Assembly (NCBI GenBank): GCA_964517765.1
Contig: CAZFEN010000008.1
Coordinates: 1-53,090, forward strand
Reading direction: 5' to 3'
DNA length: 53,090 nt
From: Hydromicrobium sp964517765
GTDB taxonomy: Bacteria > Actinomycetota > Humimicrobiia > Humimicrobiales > Humimicrobiaceae
Shown: positions 1 through 8,641 of the stretch, in pieces
Position numbering within the stretch: the first letter of the stretch is position 1
Layout of the letters: each line of letters starts with the position of its first letter
The notes under the pieces: model-generated
Seen by the model: the letters and a program-made list of their open reading frames with translations, nothing else
Databases searched by the model: none
What the model was told of the DNA's origin: nothing
Position numbers and translations under genes: made by a program

Positions 1-297
1 CATAGCCTTGGTAAGCCATTACCTTACCAACAAGCTAATAGGACGCAGGTTCATCCTGAAGCGGAAGCCTTGCGGCTACCTTTGTTATATTAATCATGCG
101 AAAAATATAAAGTATTCAGTATTAGCTTTCCTTTCGGAAAGTTATCCTAATCTCCAGGGCAGATTACCTACGCGTTACTCACCCGTTCGCCACTGGCTTT
201 GCAAAAGTATTGCTACTCTCGCATTGCCCGTTTGACTTGCATGTATTATGCACACCGTTAGCGTTAGTCCTGAGCCAGGATCAAACTCTCAATAAAA
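1..297 (-). rRNA. rrs: 16S ribosomal RNA, 5' end (partial)
   Basis: Read on the minus strand, positions 289 downward give the universal AGAGTTTGATCCTGGCTCAG block, followed by the ATGCAAGTC, GTGGCGAACGGGTGAGTAACGCGT and CCTGCGTCCTATTAGCTTGTTGGTAAGGTAA blocks of helices H3-H11 region. The gene runs off the window at position 1, so only about 300 nt are present. The segment after the 27F-type block reads GACTAACGCTAACGGTGTGC rather than the usual GACGAACGCTGGCGGCGTGC, a divergent form. The mature 5' end is placed near 297 by analogy with other 16S genes and is not visible directly. The gene lies downstream of recA in the same orientation, behind its own tandem promoters. Confidence 0.97.
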
Positions 298-320
298 ATT
301 AACATTTGAAATAACTCTGC

Positions 321-355
321 TCAAAGAACTTACACTATTTAGTTTTCAAAGAACA
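321..355 (-). promoter_or_regulatory. boxA-like antitermination element in the rRNA leader
   Basis: The minus strand reads TGTTCTTTGAAAACT at 355-341, matching the boxA element found in rRNA leaders of Gram-positive bacteria. There, NusB/NusE (S10) load onto nascent RNA to prevent Rho-dependent termination. A second partial copy, AGTTCTTTGA, is at 330-321. The function is inferred from the family motif and the position between P2 and the mature 16S. Confidence 0.7.
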
Positions 356-371
356 TGAAAATAACTGACAG

Positions 372-400
372 AAAATACCACACTAATTCCTGGTTGTCAA
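372..400 (-). promoter_or_regulatory. rRNA promoter P2 (proximal)
   Basis: On the minus strand, TTGACA (400-395) is separated by 17 nt from TATTTT (377-372). The -35 box is a perfect sigma-A/sigma-70 hexamer. It lies about 75 nt upstream of the 16S gene and just upstream of the boxA-like leader, as expected for the proximal promoter of an rRNA operon. Assigned by motif only. Confidence 0.75.
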
Positions 401-464
401 TTAAAATATAAAAGAAGTTCTTAGTAAGAATGAAACCTACTATAACACTTATATAGCGTAGTAG

Positions 465-492
465 ATTATAGCATTAAAGCGGCACAAGTCAA
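465..492 (-). promoter_or_regulatory. rRNA promoter P1 (distal)
   Basis: TTGACT (492-487), a 16-nt spacer and TATAAT (470-465) on the minus strand. TGC directly before TATAAT makes an extended -10. With P2 it forms tandem promoters for the 16S gene, the usual layout of a strongly expressed rrn operon. The rest of the 301-628 stretch between recA and 16S shows no convincing coding region and no clear GC-rich terminator for recA. Confidence 0.7.
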
Positions 493-628
493 TAGATTTA
501 TATAGATATCTGACTGTCTTATTATATTGTTATTCGGTGTTGTCCTTACCTTAATTTTATTCAGGAAAAATGCCGCTTTTGTATCAAAAGAGGATATAAA
601 TCGTAAATAGTAAGAAAGACGACAGGAC

Positions 629-1684
629 TCAACTCTTTTCTTTTTCAATTTCCTCTTTTTTAATCTTCTTTTCCGTGTCTTTCTTTTTTGTCTTACCGGT
701 ATCAAGATTCAGCATTTCTTTGACTTTTTTTTCGATCTCGTCCATTACTTTGGTGTTTTGAGCCAGAAACATTTTTGCGTTCTCTCTGCCCTGCCCGATC
801 CGTTCACCTTTATAGGAGTACCAGGATCCGCTTCTTTCAAGGACCCCAAGTTCGGTACCGACATCGATAACGCTTCCTTCTTTAGATATGCCTCTTCCAT
901 ACATTATGTCAAATTCGGCAGTTTTAAACGGAGGAGCCACCTTATTTTTTACCACTTTTGCCCTGACCCTGTTTCCGATTGCTTCCGTACCACTTTTAAT
1001 GCTGTCAATTCTTCTGATATCTATCCTCACTGATGAATAAAATTTTAGAGCCCTGCCGCCGGGTGTCACTTCCGGATTACCAAACATAACACCTATTTTT
1101 TCCCTGAGCTGATTAATAAAAACTACAGAAGTATGGGTTCTACTTACAACCCCTGTTATTTTTCTTAAAGCCTGCGACATGAGTCTTGCCTGCAGCCCAA
1201 CATGGGAATCCCCTATTTCGCCTTCAAGTTCAGCTTTAGGTACAAGAGCTGCGACCGAATCAATTACTATTACATCCAGCGCGCCGCTCTTAATAAGGAT
1301 CTCACATATTTCAAGCGCCTGCTCTCCGTTATCCGGCTGTGACAGCAGAAGTTCCTCGATATTTACACCCAGATTCCTTGCATAACCGGGATCCAGCGCA
1401 TGTTCGGCATCTATGAAAGCTGCGATGCCTCCTCCTTTTTGAGCACTGGCAATAATATGCAAAGCAAGTGTTGTTTTTCCCGACGCTTCCGGTCCGAAAA
1501 TCTCGGTAACTCTTCCTCTGGGTATTCCACCTATGCCCAGTGCTATATCAAGTTCCAGCGAATTGGTGGATATATAGCCTATATCCGCCATTGTACTTTT
1601 TTCACCCAATTTCATTATGGCGCCGCCGCCAAATTGCCTTTCGATCTGAGATACTGTGCTTTCTATAATCTTTTCCCTGTCCAT
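629..1684 (-). CDS. recA: Recombinase A
   Basis: DNA-dependent ATPase that forms filaments on single-stranded DNA, catalyses strand exchange and activates the SOS co-protease. The 351 residues match the family length. Walker A (GPEASGKT, about 64-71), Walker B (VIVIDSVAAL, about 138-147) and the L2/MFGNPEVTPGG DNA-binding segment (about 200-215) are visible. The ATG at 1684 has GGAGG just upstream. The C-terminal tail (about 328-351) is dominated by Lys with some Glu, whereas most RecA tails are acidic, so it may bind DNA differently. It is the last gene before the rRNA operon. cinA-recA is the conserved neighbourhood, here with thpR between them. I saw no GAACnnnnGTTC-type LexA box upstream. 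Confidence 0.98.
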   Translation of the reverse strand: MDREKIIESTVSQIERQFGGGAIMKLGEKSTMADIGYISTNSLELDIALGIGGIPRGRVTEIFGPEASGKTTLALHIIASAQKGGGIAAFIDAEHALDPGYARNLGVNIEELLLSQPDNGEQALEICEILIKSGALDVIVIDSVAALVPKAELEGEIGDSHVGLQARLMSQALRKITGVVSRTHTSVVFINQLREKIGVMFGNPEVTPGGRALKFYSSVRIDIRRIDSIKSGTEAIGNRVRAKVVKNKVAPPFKTAEFDIMYGRGISKEGSVIDVGTELGVLERSGSWYSYKGERIGQGRENAKMFLAQNTKVMDEIEKKVKEMLNLDTGKTKKKDTEKKIKKEEIEKEKS

Positions 1685-1737
1685 ATTATCCTCCGGTAAA
1701 CAAACTCAATTAAAATATTAATAAAAAAATCTTAAAT

Positions 1738-1776
1738 AATTGCATTAAACACTTAATCTTTACATTATGTGCAATT
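1738..1776 (-). promoter_or_regulatory. Inverted repeat in the recA leader
   Basis: Between thpR and recA the minus strand contains AATTGCA (1776-1770) and TGCAATT (1744-1738), an inverted repeat whose interior also pairs partly (CATAAT with ATTAAG). It lies about 55 nt upstream of the recA ATG. It could be an RNA hairpin or an operator. A weak -10-like TTAAAAT lies just upstream near 1790. It does not match the known LexA box. Function unknown. Confidence 0.3.
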
Positions 1777-1844
1777 GTTCATAAGCCTATTTTAACATAT
1801 TAATAATATTTTTAAACAGCAAATTTTATCAATTAAAATATTTC

Positions 1845-2405
1845 TTATTTCAGACCGAACTCCCCGAGTACAGAATATTCCGCTCCATGCGGTTTTAATT
1901 GGCTTTCAAATAATGTAATATTCAAACAATCGAGTCTTTCTATCTTATCCATTTTATATTCATCGATAAAATTTTCCATATTCTTTTTATCCTTTAATCT
2001 GGCAATTGTAATATGGGGCGAGAACTCCCTTTTTTCTTTTCTTATCTTAATCTTTTCGAGATTGTCTTCCAGCTGCCTGTAAATCTCTGATATCTGTTCT
2101 CCTCCGCTTCCGATTTCCAGAAAAATAACCCTGGCACTGCCCGGACTGGGAAAAGCATTTATCTTTCCGCTAATTTCATATTTAAATCTATTAAACTTAT
2201 CGGCCGTTTCTTTTATGGCTTTTTTTATCTTCTCTATCTTTTCTATATCTACATTCCCAAGGAATTTCAATGTTATATGGATATTCGGAGCAGATACTAA
2301 TTTTATATGACTGTTCTCCTTAAGCAGAGTTTTCATATAGCTATATACATTATCCTTTATATGCCCGGGAATATCTATAGCTATAAATAATCTTTTTTCT
2401 ACCAT
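1845..2405 (-). CDS. thpR: RNA 2',3'-cyclic phosphodiesterase (2H superfamily)
   Basis: A 2H-phosphoesterase of the ThpR/LigT family, which hydrolyses 2',3'-cyclic phosphodiester ends of RNA and can show reversible 2'-5' ligase activity in vitro. The two signature HxT motifs are present: NIHITL (His43/Thr45) and PHITIARL (His131/Thr133). The 186-residue length is typical. The ATG at 2405 overlaps the end of cinA, so the two are probably translationally coupled. A cinA-thpR-recA arrangement recurs in several bacterial groups. In vivo substrates are poorly defined for the family, so the catalytic call is firm but the physiological role is not. Confidence 0.92.
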   Translation of the reverse strand: MVEKRLFIAIDIPGHIKDNVYSYMKTLLKENSHIKLVSAPNIHITLKFLGNVDIEKIEKIKKAIKETADKFNRFKYEISGKINAFPSPGSARVIFLEIGSGGEQISEIYRQLEDNLEKIKIRKEKREFSPHITIARLKDKKNMENFIDEYKMDKIERLDCLNITLFESQLKPHGAEYSVLGEFGLK

Positions 2406-3682
2406 TCTACTATTTGCCCTATGGCTGCCCTGAGTTCGTTAAGTATGAACTGCGCGGTTCTGAACTTTATCTCATACCTTGTGCCAGGAAATCTTTTTTC
2501 GAATACTCTTTCATATCCGGAAGGTCCGAGGATACAACAATATACAAGACCCAATTTACCACTATCCGCTTCCGGACCGGCGTAACCGGTCACACTTAAC
2601 GCATAATCGGAATCGAACAAATTCCTTACCTTTCTTGCCATGTCCAGACATATTTCTCTGCTTACGGCTCCATGTTTCTCAAGGAGCTTTTTATCGATAT
2701 CGAGTAACTTCATCTTGGAATAATCCGAATAAGATATAATACTTCCCATGAAAAATTTCGAACTTCCCGGTGTATCTGTGATAATACTGCTTATAAGTCC
2801 CCCTGTTATGGATTCTGCCACGCTGATAGTCAGATTACCCCCGATCCTTGCTATGGCTTCTTTCAGGTTATCGGAAATCAGAGCATCTTCCTTTCCATAG
2901 AAATATTTTCCAAGCTTATCTGAAATCTTCTCTTCTATCTTTTTCAAATTCATTTGAGCTTCTTTATCATCCTGCGATTTTGCTACAAGTATTATTTTTA
3001 TCAGGCCCGGATCGGCAGTGATCCCTATCTTCACACCGATATCTCCCGCTTTATCAACAATATCCTTGATCTTTTCCTCTATTTCCGTTTCGCTTATATC
3101 GGTAGTGAGTAAGGTAGATTTCTTAATTTTAAATATATTATTTTTTAAATCTTTATTTGTTAATCTTCTCTCAAGGAAAGGAACGACTTCTTTTTCGAAC
3201 ATGCTTCTCATTTCTTTTGGAACTCCGGGAATGCAGAATATGAATTTATTTCCATCAAGTTCTATTCTAAATCCGGAGGCACTTCCGATTTCCGGCTTAA
3301 AGGGAATAGAACCTTCGGGAATATAAGATTGACGAAACAATCTATCGGTGATTTTACGGTTTTGGGTTTTTCTTATAAATTTCAGGCTGGTTACATCAAG
3401 GTCTCTGTCTCTTATAAGCTTTAGATTTAGAGTTGAAGCTACTGCGTTCCTGGTTACATCATCATCAGTGGGACCCAGACCTCCTGTTATTATTACAAGA
3501 TCACTGAATTGCAGACTATGCCTCAGCACATTGGATATCTCATCGCAATCATCACCAACGGTATATATATACTTACATCCTATACCCAGTTCGGTGATTC
3601 TTTCTGCTATATATCTGGAATTTTCATTTAGTATTAATCCCAGATTTAATTCGGTTCCTATACTTATAATTGACAGGTTCAT
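2399..3682 (-). CDS. cinA: CinA-family protein (nicotinamide mononucleotide deamidase / ADP-ribose pyrophosphatase type)
   Basis: Two-domain CinA. The N-terminal MoaB/MogA-like domain (about 1-170) contains GTELNLG and the TGGLGPTDDDVTR block. The C-terminal amidase domain (about 270-427) contains VAESITGGLISS and ends in the SVTGYAGPEA-type segment. The family deamidates NMN back to nicotinic acid mononucleotide for NAD recycling and was first described as competence-induced in Streptococcus, where it is co-transcribed with recA. At 427 residues it is full length. It sits directly downstream of ftsK and overlaps thpR by a few bases. Competence genes dprA and comM also occur in this window, but no shared regulatory site is visible. 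Confidence 0.93.
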   Translation of the reverse strand: MNLSIISIGTELNLGLILNENSRYIAERITELGIGCKYIYTVGDDCDEISNVLRHSLQFSDLVIITGGLGPTDDDVTRNAVASTLNLKLIRDRDLDVTSLKFIRKTQNRKITDRLFRQSYIPEGSIPFKPEIGSASGFRIELDGNKFIFCIPGVPKEMRSMFEKEVVPFLERRLTNKDLKNNIFKIKKSTLLTTDISETEIEEKIKDIVDKAGDIGVKIGITADPGLIKIILVAKSQDDKEAQMNLKKIEEKISDKLGKYFYGKEDALISDNLKEAIARIGGNLTISVAESITGGLISSIITDTPGSSKFFMGSIISYSDYSKMKLLDIDKKLLEKHGAVSREICLDMARKVRNLFDSDYALSVTGYAGPEADSGKLGLVYCCILGPSGYERVFEKRFPGTRYEIKFRTAQFILNELRAAIGQIVEW

Positions 3683-3707
3683 ATTCTTTGGTTCTCAAAA
3701 GATTCTT

Positions 3708-5987
3708 CTAATTTTCTTTTTCTTCCAGCATTTTAATCAAATCTTCCTTTGAGATTAAAACTTCTCTGGGTTTACTGCCGTCATATCCGCTGACGAGCTC
3801 TCTATCTTCCATCTGATCAATGATCCTCGCAGCTCTTGAATAACCTATTTTTAGCCTTCTCTGCAGTAATGAAGCCGATGCATGTCCGAAATCCACTACT
3901 ACTCTCAAGGCCTCGTAGAATAGTACATCTTCGTTTTGAATATATTTATCTTCGTCGCTTATTCTTTTTGAGATTTCCAGGCTGTACTCCGGAGTGCAGA
4001 TATTTCTTATATATCCTGTAATCATTTCTATTTCACTTGAGGTCACGAAAGCCCCCTGAACCCTTTCCGGCCTGTTGGAATAGTAAGGCAGATAAAGCAT
4101 ATCTCCCTTACCAACCAATTTTTCAGCCCCCGGACAGTCCAGAATAACCCTCGAATCCACATTTGATGCAACCATGAACGCTATTCTTGAGGGAACATTA
4201 GCCTTTATCAATCCCGTTATTATATTGACCGAAGGTCTCTGTGTGGATATTATCAAATGAATGCCTACTGCCCTTCCCATTTGTGCGATCCTGCAGATAC
4301 TATCCTCTACCTCCGATGCCGATAACATCATTAAGTCAGCCAGCTCATCGATAAAAACCAGTATGTACGGCAATGGCTTGAAATTCTCATCCCCATTTTC
4401 ATTTCTTTCAGCTTCGAAATTATACATTTCCAGAGATTTGAAATTTCTCCCGACCAGTACCTTGAAACGATTTTCCATTTCTTCTACTATCCATGCAAGA
4501 GCAGAGGAGGCCTTCTTTGGATTGATCACGACCGGAGATAAAAGATGCGGTATTCCATTGTAAATACTGAGTTCGACCATCTTAGGATCGATCATTATTA
4601 ACCTGACATTACCTGGTTTTACTTTCATCAAAAGAGAGATTATGATGCTGTTGAGACATGAACTTTTCCCTGAATTGGTGGCGCCTGCAATAAGTATATG
4701 CGGCATCTTGGCTATATCCATATAAACAATATTTCCCGAAAGATTTTTCCCCAACGGGATATTGAGCAGATTATCAGTCAGATTATTATCCTCGCTGGAA
4801 TAAATATCGCCCAGAGTAACAATACTTCTAACAGTATTGGGTACCTCTATGCCGATAGCGGATCTCCCCGGTATAGGTGTAAGAATCCGCAAATCCGGCG
4901 AACCCAGAGCAACACAAAAATCATCTTCCAGACTGAGCAGTCTTTGCACCTTGACTCCCGGTGACAGTTTTAATTCATAAAGAGTCACCGTGGGGCCGCC
5001 AACCACTCTGTCTATTCTGACATCCAGATTGAAATCATTGAATAGTCTGTTTAAAGTATATACTCTTTCCTTTACGCTTTGCTTATATAATTTGGATGGT
5101 AAATTTTGAGACTTCTTTAGTAAATTTTTAGGAGGCAGTCTGTAATTGTCCTCAAGGTCGCTGCTTCTTACAATTGGTATTTTTAATTGATTTCCTCCGT
5201 TTTCGACTGCACCGGTTTTTTTCATAAACTCATCAGGCATTTCTATTTTTTCTTTTGAAATCCTGTTCATATTATCTATTACTTCAATTCTTTTTAAATC
5301 GACATTTCCCTCATTGTTGTAGATTTTATTTCCGCCTGCATCTGTCTTTTTCAATGAAACACGGTCGTCTGTAGTTTGTTTCCTTAATAAATCATCAGAA
5401 CGTCTGAATTTTATTTTCTTAAATAAATAAACTATTTTTTTGGCAATATCTATCATGGAAATCTTTGTGATAATCAGTATGGATATAATCACAAGGACAC
5501 TCAGCACAACCAGTGCACCGGCACTGCCGAGAAGTCTGTAAAGTCCGTAAAAAATGCCTGCTCCTGTAATTCCGCCTCTATCCTTTATCAGCACTTCGTC
5601 AAAAATATTTGCCTGGACCGTCAGGTTATTACTTACAATTCCAAGTATTGAAAAAAATAACAGGAAAAATCCCCAGCCAAAACTTGAAGGTAAAAGACGG
5701 ATTCTTCTCAGGAAGAAACTAAAACCCCAGATCAGGAGCATAAATGGTATTAAAAACTTACCTATTCCGAAAATATAAGACAAGAAATTATTTACTGACG
5801 TATTTATGATGCCGGAACCCGCAAAGCCATATACGCTGATAAAAAGCAGTACCGAAACCCCTAATATCAAAACACCGTAGACTTCGGATCTTCTTTTAAC
5901 GTATTTCTTTTTTTCTCTCGGAACAGATGATTTGTTACTTTTCCCGGTTTTTACTATTTTTTTACGCTTATAATTTCTTCTGGCCAT
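3708..5987 (-). CDS. ftsK: DNA translocase FtsK/SpoIIIE
   Basis: Septum-anchored hexameric ATPase that pumps chromosomal DNA during cell division. The 759 residues comprise a basic N-terminus, four predicted membrane helices (about 36-54, 70-92, 104-122, 150-175), a charged linker (about 190-290), the alpha/beta motor domain with Walker A GATNSGKSS (about 435-443) and a Walker B ending in VFIDELADL, then a C-terminal winged-helix gamma domain (about 690-750) that reads KOPS/SRS-type polarity sequences in characterised homologues. The linker is short, as in Gram-positive FtsK/SpoIIIE. The neighbours rnj and cinA match the ancestral Bacillota order. Sporulation cannot be inferred, since no spo genes are present. 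Confidence 0.95.
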   Translation of the reverse strand: MARRNYKRKKIVKTGKSNKSSVPREKKKYVKRRSEVYGVLILGVSVLLFISVYGFAGSGIINTSVNNFLSYIFGIGKFLIPFMLLIWGFSFFLRRIRLLPSSFGWGFFLLFFSILGIVSNNLTVQANIFDEVLIKDRGGITGAGIFYGLYRLLGSAGALVVLSVLVIISILIITKISMIDIAKKIVYLFKKIKFRRSDDLLRKQTTDDRVSLKKTDAGGNKIYNNEGNVDLKRIEVIDNMNRISKEKIEMPDEFMKKTGAVENGGNQLKIPIVRSSDLEDNYRLPPKNLLKKSQNLPSKLYKQSVKERVYTLNRLFNDFNLDVRIDRVVGGPTVTLYELKLSPGVKVQRLLSLEDDFCVALGSPDLRILTPIPGRSAIGIEVPNTVRSIVTLGDIYSSEDNNLTDNLLNIPLGKNLSGNIVYMDIAKMPHILIAGATNSGKSSCLNSIIISLLMKVKPGNVRLIMIDPKMVELSIYNGIPHLLSPVVINPKKASSALAWIVEEMENRFKVLVGRNFKSLEMYNFEAERNENGDENFKPLPYILVFIDELADLMMLSASEVEDSICRIAQMGRAVGIHLIISTQRPSVNIITGLIKANVPSRIAFMVASNVDSRVILDCPGAEKLVGKGDMLYLPYYSNRPERVQGAFVTSSEIEMITGYIRNICTPEYSLEISKRISDEDKYIQNEDVLFYEALRVVVDFGHASASLLQRRLKIGYSRAARIIDQMEDRELVSGYDGSKPREVLISKEDLIKMLEEKEN

Positions 5988-6011
5988 TTTTTATGATAAT
6001 AGATTTTAAAT

Positions 6012-7685
6012 TCAATGCCTGTCGGGACTGATAACTCTGGTTATTATTATAGGTCTTATTTCCGCTTTTTTAAAAATAAATTTTTCTATCCTGTCACTTA
6101 CCAGGCCTTCGATTGTCGTTTTATCTATAATATTGCTGTCGAAACAGTTTTTTATTATATCTTTTATAATTTTCTTTGCTTCATTCAAGAGGTTTTTTAA
6201 ATTTTCGATATATATTATTCCCTTTAGAATAAAATCTGGTTCACATAAAATCTTTTTCCCGATGCAGTCTATCCCCATTACTATAAACATAATTCCGCTT
6301 CTCGATAAAATCTTTCTGTCCTTAAGTACTATATCTTCTATGTTGCCCATTCCAACACCATCCACATAAATAGTCTGTGGATGTAAATTACCCGAGATCC
6401 TGCAAAAATTATTATTCATTTTAATGATATCCCCATTTTCGGCTATGATTATATTTTTTTCCTCTATCCCCATTGACTCTGCTAACTTGGCAGCCTGGAT
6501 CTTATGTTTATCTTCTCCATGAATGGGAATGAAGTATCTGGGACTGACCATTTTTATCATAATTTTTATTTCTTCACGGGCAGCATGGCCGGATACATGA
6601 ACACCGGCAATGGATTCATAATAAACATCCGCTCCTTTTTTTATAAGTCTGTTTATGGTATTGGATATGGCTCTTTCATTTCCCGGGACCGGAGAGGCAG
6701 ATATTATCACCATATCACCTTTCATGATATTGATTCTTTTGTGTTCTCCCAGAGCCATCCTGTTAAGAGCTGATAGCGGTTCGCCCTGGCTTCCCGTAGA
6801 AAGTATAACTATTTCTTTTAGCGGAAACTCATCAATCCTGGATATTGGAATTATTGTGTCCTCCGGTATTTTCAAATAACCAAGTTCGGTGGCAACTCTG
6901 ATTGTCTTCAAAATCGATTTACCGGAAATTGCAACCTTTTTACCCAGCTTGCTGGCTACATCCAGTACCTGTTGTATCCTGTGAATATGGGAAGAAAAAG
7001 TAGCAACAATGATTCTTTTCGATGCCTTTTCGAATTTTTCTAACAACGTTTTTCCTACATCCTTTTCAGGTAAAGTATAACCTATTTCTTCGGCATTGGT
7101 GCTGTCGCACAAAAGAGCCAGCACGCCTTCTTCACCTGCCCTGGCTATTTTTGAAAATTCGATCACTTTACCATCGATAGGATCATAATCAAACTTAAAA
7201 TCACCGGTGTGTACCACGGTTCCGATATCTGTTTTTATGACCAGTCCTACTCCATCCGGTACGCTGTGGTTAACCCTGAAAAAATCTATATGGAACGGTC
7301 CTATTTCAAGCGGTTCATCAGGATTTATTTCATTATATTTTACCGGAATTACGTTTTTAGAGTTTTCAAACTTTATTTTTGCGAGTCCTATGGTAAGCCT
7401 GGTTCCATATACAGGTGCATTGATTTCTTTAAATAAAAAAGGCAGGCCTCCTATATGATCTTCATGACCATGTGTTAGTATTATGCCTTTTAACTTACTT
7501 TCATTTTTTTTGACATATGAAAAATCAGGTATTATAAAATCGATTCCCGGCATATCATCGTCCGGAAACATTATTCCGCAGTCAACTATTATGATATGAT
7601 TGTCTTTTTCAAAGACCATCATATTTTTCCCTATTCCGCTTAAACCTCCCAGCGGTATTATTTTTAAACTACTTTTTTTTACCAT
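6012..7685 (-). CDS. rnj: Ribonuclease J
   Basis: Metallo-beta-lactamase/beta-CASP nuclease with 5'-3' exonuclease and endonuclease activity, central to mRNA decay and rRNA maturation in bacteria lacking RNase E. The zinc-binding THGHEDHIGG motif lies at about 71-80, followed by the beta-CASP elements, including VHTGDFKFD and the late SGHAAREE motif. The 557 residues include the C-terminal dimerisation domain and are full length. It sits between dapA and ftsK, where B. subtilis has rnjB. No second RNase J and no RNase E/G or RNase Y is visible in the window, although polynucleotide phosphorylase is encoded nearby. Confidence 0.96.
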   Translation of the reverse strand: MVKKSSLKIIPLGGLSGIGKNMMVFEKDNHIIIVDCGIMFPDDDMPGIDFIIPDFSYVKKNESKLKGIILTHGHEDHIGGLPFLFKEINAPVYGTRLTIGLAKIKFENSKNVIPVKYNEINPDEPLEIGPFHIDFFRVNHSVPDGVGLVIKTDIGTVVHTGDFKFDYDPIDGKVIEFSKIARAGEEGVLALLCDSTNAEEIGYTLPEKDVGKTLLEKFEKASKRIIVATFSSHIHRIQQVLDVASKLGKKVAISGKSILKTIRVATELGYLKIPEDTIIPISRIDEFPLKEIVILSTGSQGEPLSALNRMALGEHKRINIMKGDMVIISASPVPGNERAISNTINRLIKKGADVYYESIAGVHVSGHAAREEIKIMIKMVSPRYFIPIHGEDKHKIQAAKLAESMGIEEKNIIIAENGDIIKMNNNFCRISGNLHPQTIYVDGVGMGNIEDIVLKDRKILSRSGIMFIVMGIDCIGKKILCEPDFILKGIIYIENLKNLLNEAKKIIKDIIKNCFDSNIIDKTTIEGLVSDRIEKFIFKKAEIRPIIITRVISPDRH

Positions 7686-7730
7686 GACTGCTTATCTGCA
7701 AAATTTCACCTCTAATTAATAACTATCCTA

Positions 7731-8615
7731 TTAACTTATTATCTTATGTCTCTTCAATATTGCCTTAAAAGTCTGCAGCTTATTATCTTCCATGGAACAT
7801 AATGGAAGTCTGCATGGACCTACATTTATGCCCTTTAGATTCAATGCTTCTTTGATGGGAACAGGATTTGATGCTATAAAAATCCCGTAGAAGATATCCA
7901 GAAGATCGAGATGCATTCCGGATGCTTTTTTAAGATCCCCTCTTTTGAAACTGGTCACCATTTCTTTTATTTCCCTGCAGATAATATGTGAAGCTACGCT
8001 TATTATGCCGTAACCTCCAAGTGACAGTATCGGCAGTGTGTCACCATCATTACCGCTGTACACAAGGAAATCTTCACCGGTATCTCTAATTATTTCTGCA
8101 ATCTGCCTCATATCAGCACTGGCTTCCTTGACTCCGCAAATATTATCTATTTTTGAAAGCTCCACACAGGTTTTTGAACTTATATTGGACGATGTTCTCG
8201 AGGGGACATTATAAATTATTATGGGTGTTTTTACTTCAGCTGCAATTGCCTCAAAGTGTTTGAAAAGACCCGTCTGAGAAGGCCTGTTGTAATAGGGTCC
8301 AACAAGAAGCAGGCAGTCTACACCGATTTTTTCCGCTTCTTTCGATAATTCGATGGAATGCCTGGTATCATTGGAACCTGTTCCGGCAATTATCTTGATT
8401 TTATCCCCAAAATTGTCTTTTGCGAATTTGAATAATTCTATCTTTTCATTGTCATCCAGAGTCGAGGCTTCTCCGGTAGAACCGGCAAGCAAAATTCCGT
8501 CGCTTCCTTCATCTATCAAATACTTTATTAGTTTTGCGCATGAATCAAGATCAAGATTATAATCTTTATCAAATGGGGTTACCATCGCTGTAATTACTTC
8601 ACCTATATTTATCAT
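7731..8615 (-). CDS. dapA: 4-Hydroxy-tetrahydrodipicolinate synthase
   Basis: Condenses pyruvate with aspartate semialdehyde in the first committed step of the diaminopimelate/lysine pathway, via a Schiff base in a TIM barrel. The Schiff-base lysine (GVKEAS, Lys163), the catalytic tyrosine (IIYNVPSR, Tyr135) and the GSTGEA substrate loop (about 45-50) are present. The 294 residues are standard length. The ATG follows a clear GGAGG. It is paired with dapB just upstream in the operon. Together they imply that the cell makes DAP for peptidoglycan and lysine. Aspartokinase and aspartate-semialdehyde dehydrogenase, which flank dapA in B. subtilis, are absent here. Confidence 0.96.
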   Translation of the reverse strand: MINIGEVITAMVTPFDKDYNLDLDSCAKLIKYLIDEGSDGILLAGSTGEASTLDDNEKIELFKFAKDNFGDKIKIIAGTGSNDTRHSIELSKEAEKIGVDCLLLVGPYYNRPSQTGLFKHFEAIAAEVKTPIIIYNVPSRTSSNISSKTCVELSKIDNICGVKEASADMRQIAEIIRDTGEDFLVYSGNDGDTLPILSLGGYGIISVASHIICREIKEMVTSFKRGDLKKASGMHLDLLDIFYGIFIASNPVPIKEALNLKGINVGPCRLPLCSMEDNKLQTFKAILKRHKIIS

Positions 8616-8641
8616 TTGATCCTCCTAAAATAATACCCTGA

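Noticed and set aside
1685..1844. LexA/SOS box upstream of recA
   Set aside because: No GAACnnnnGTTC or CGAAC-type half-sites in proper spacing; only an AT-rich inverted repeat.
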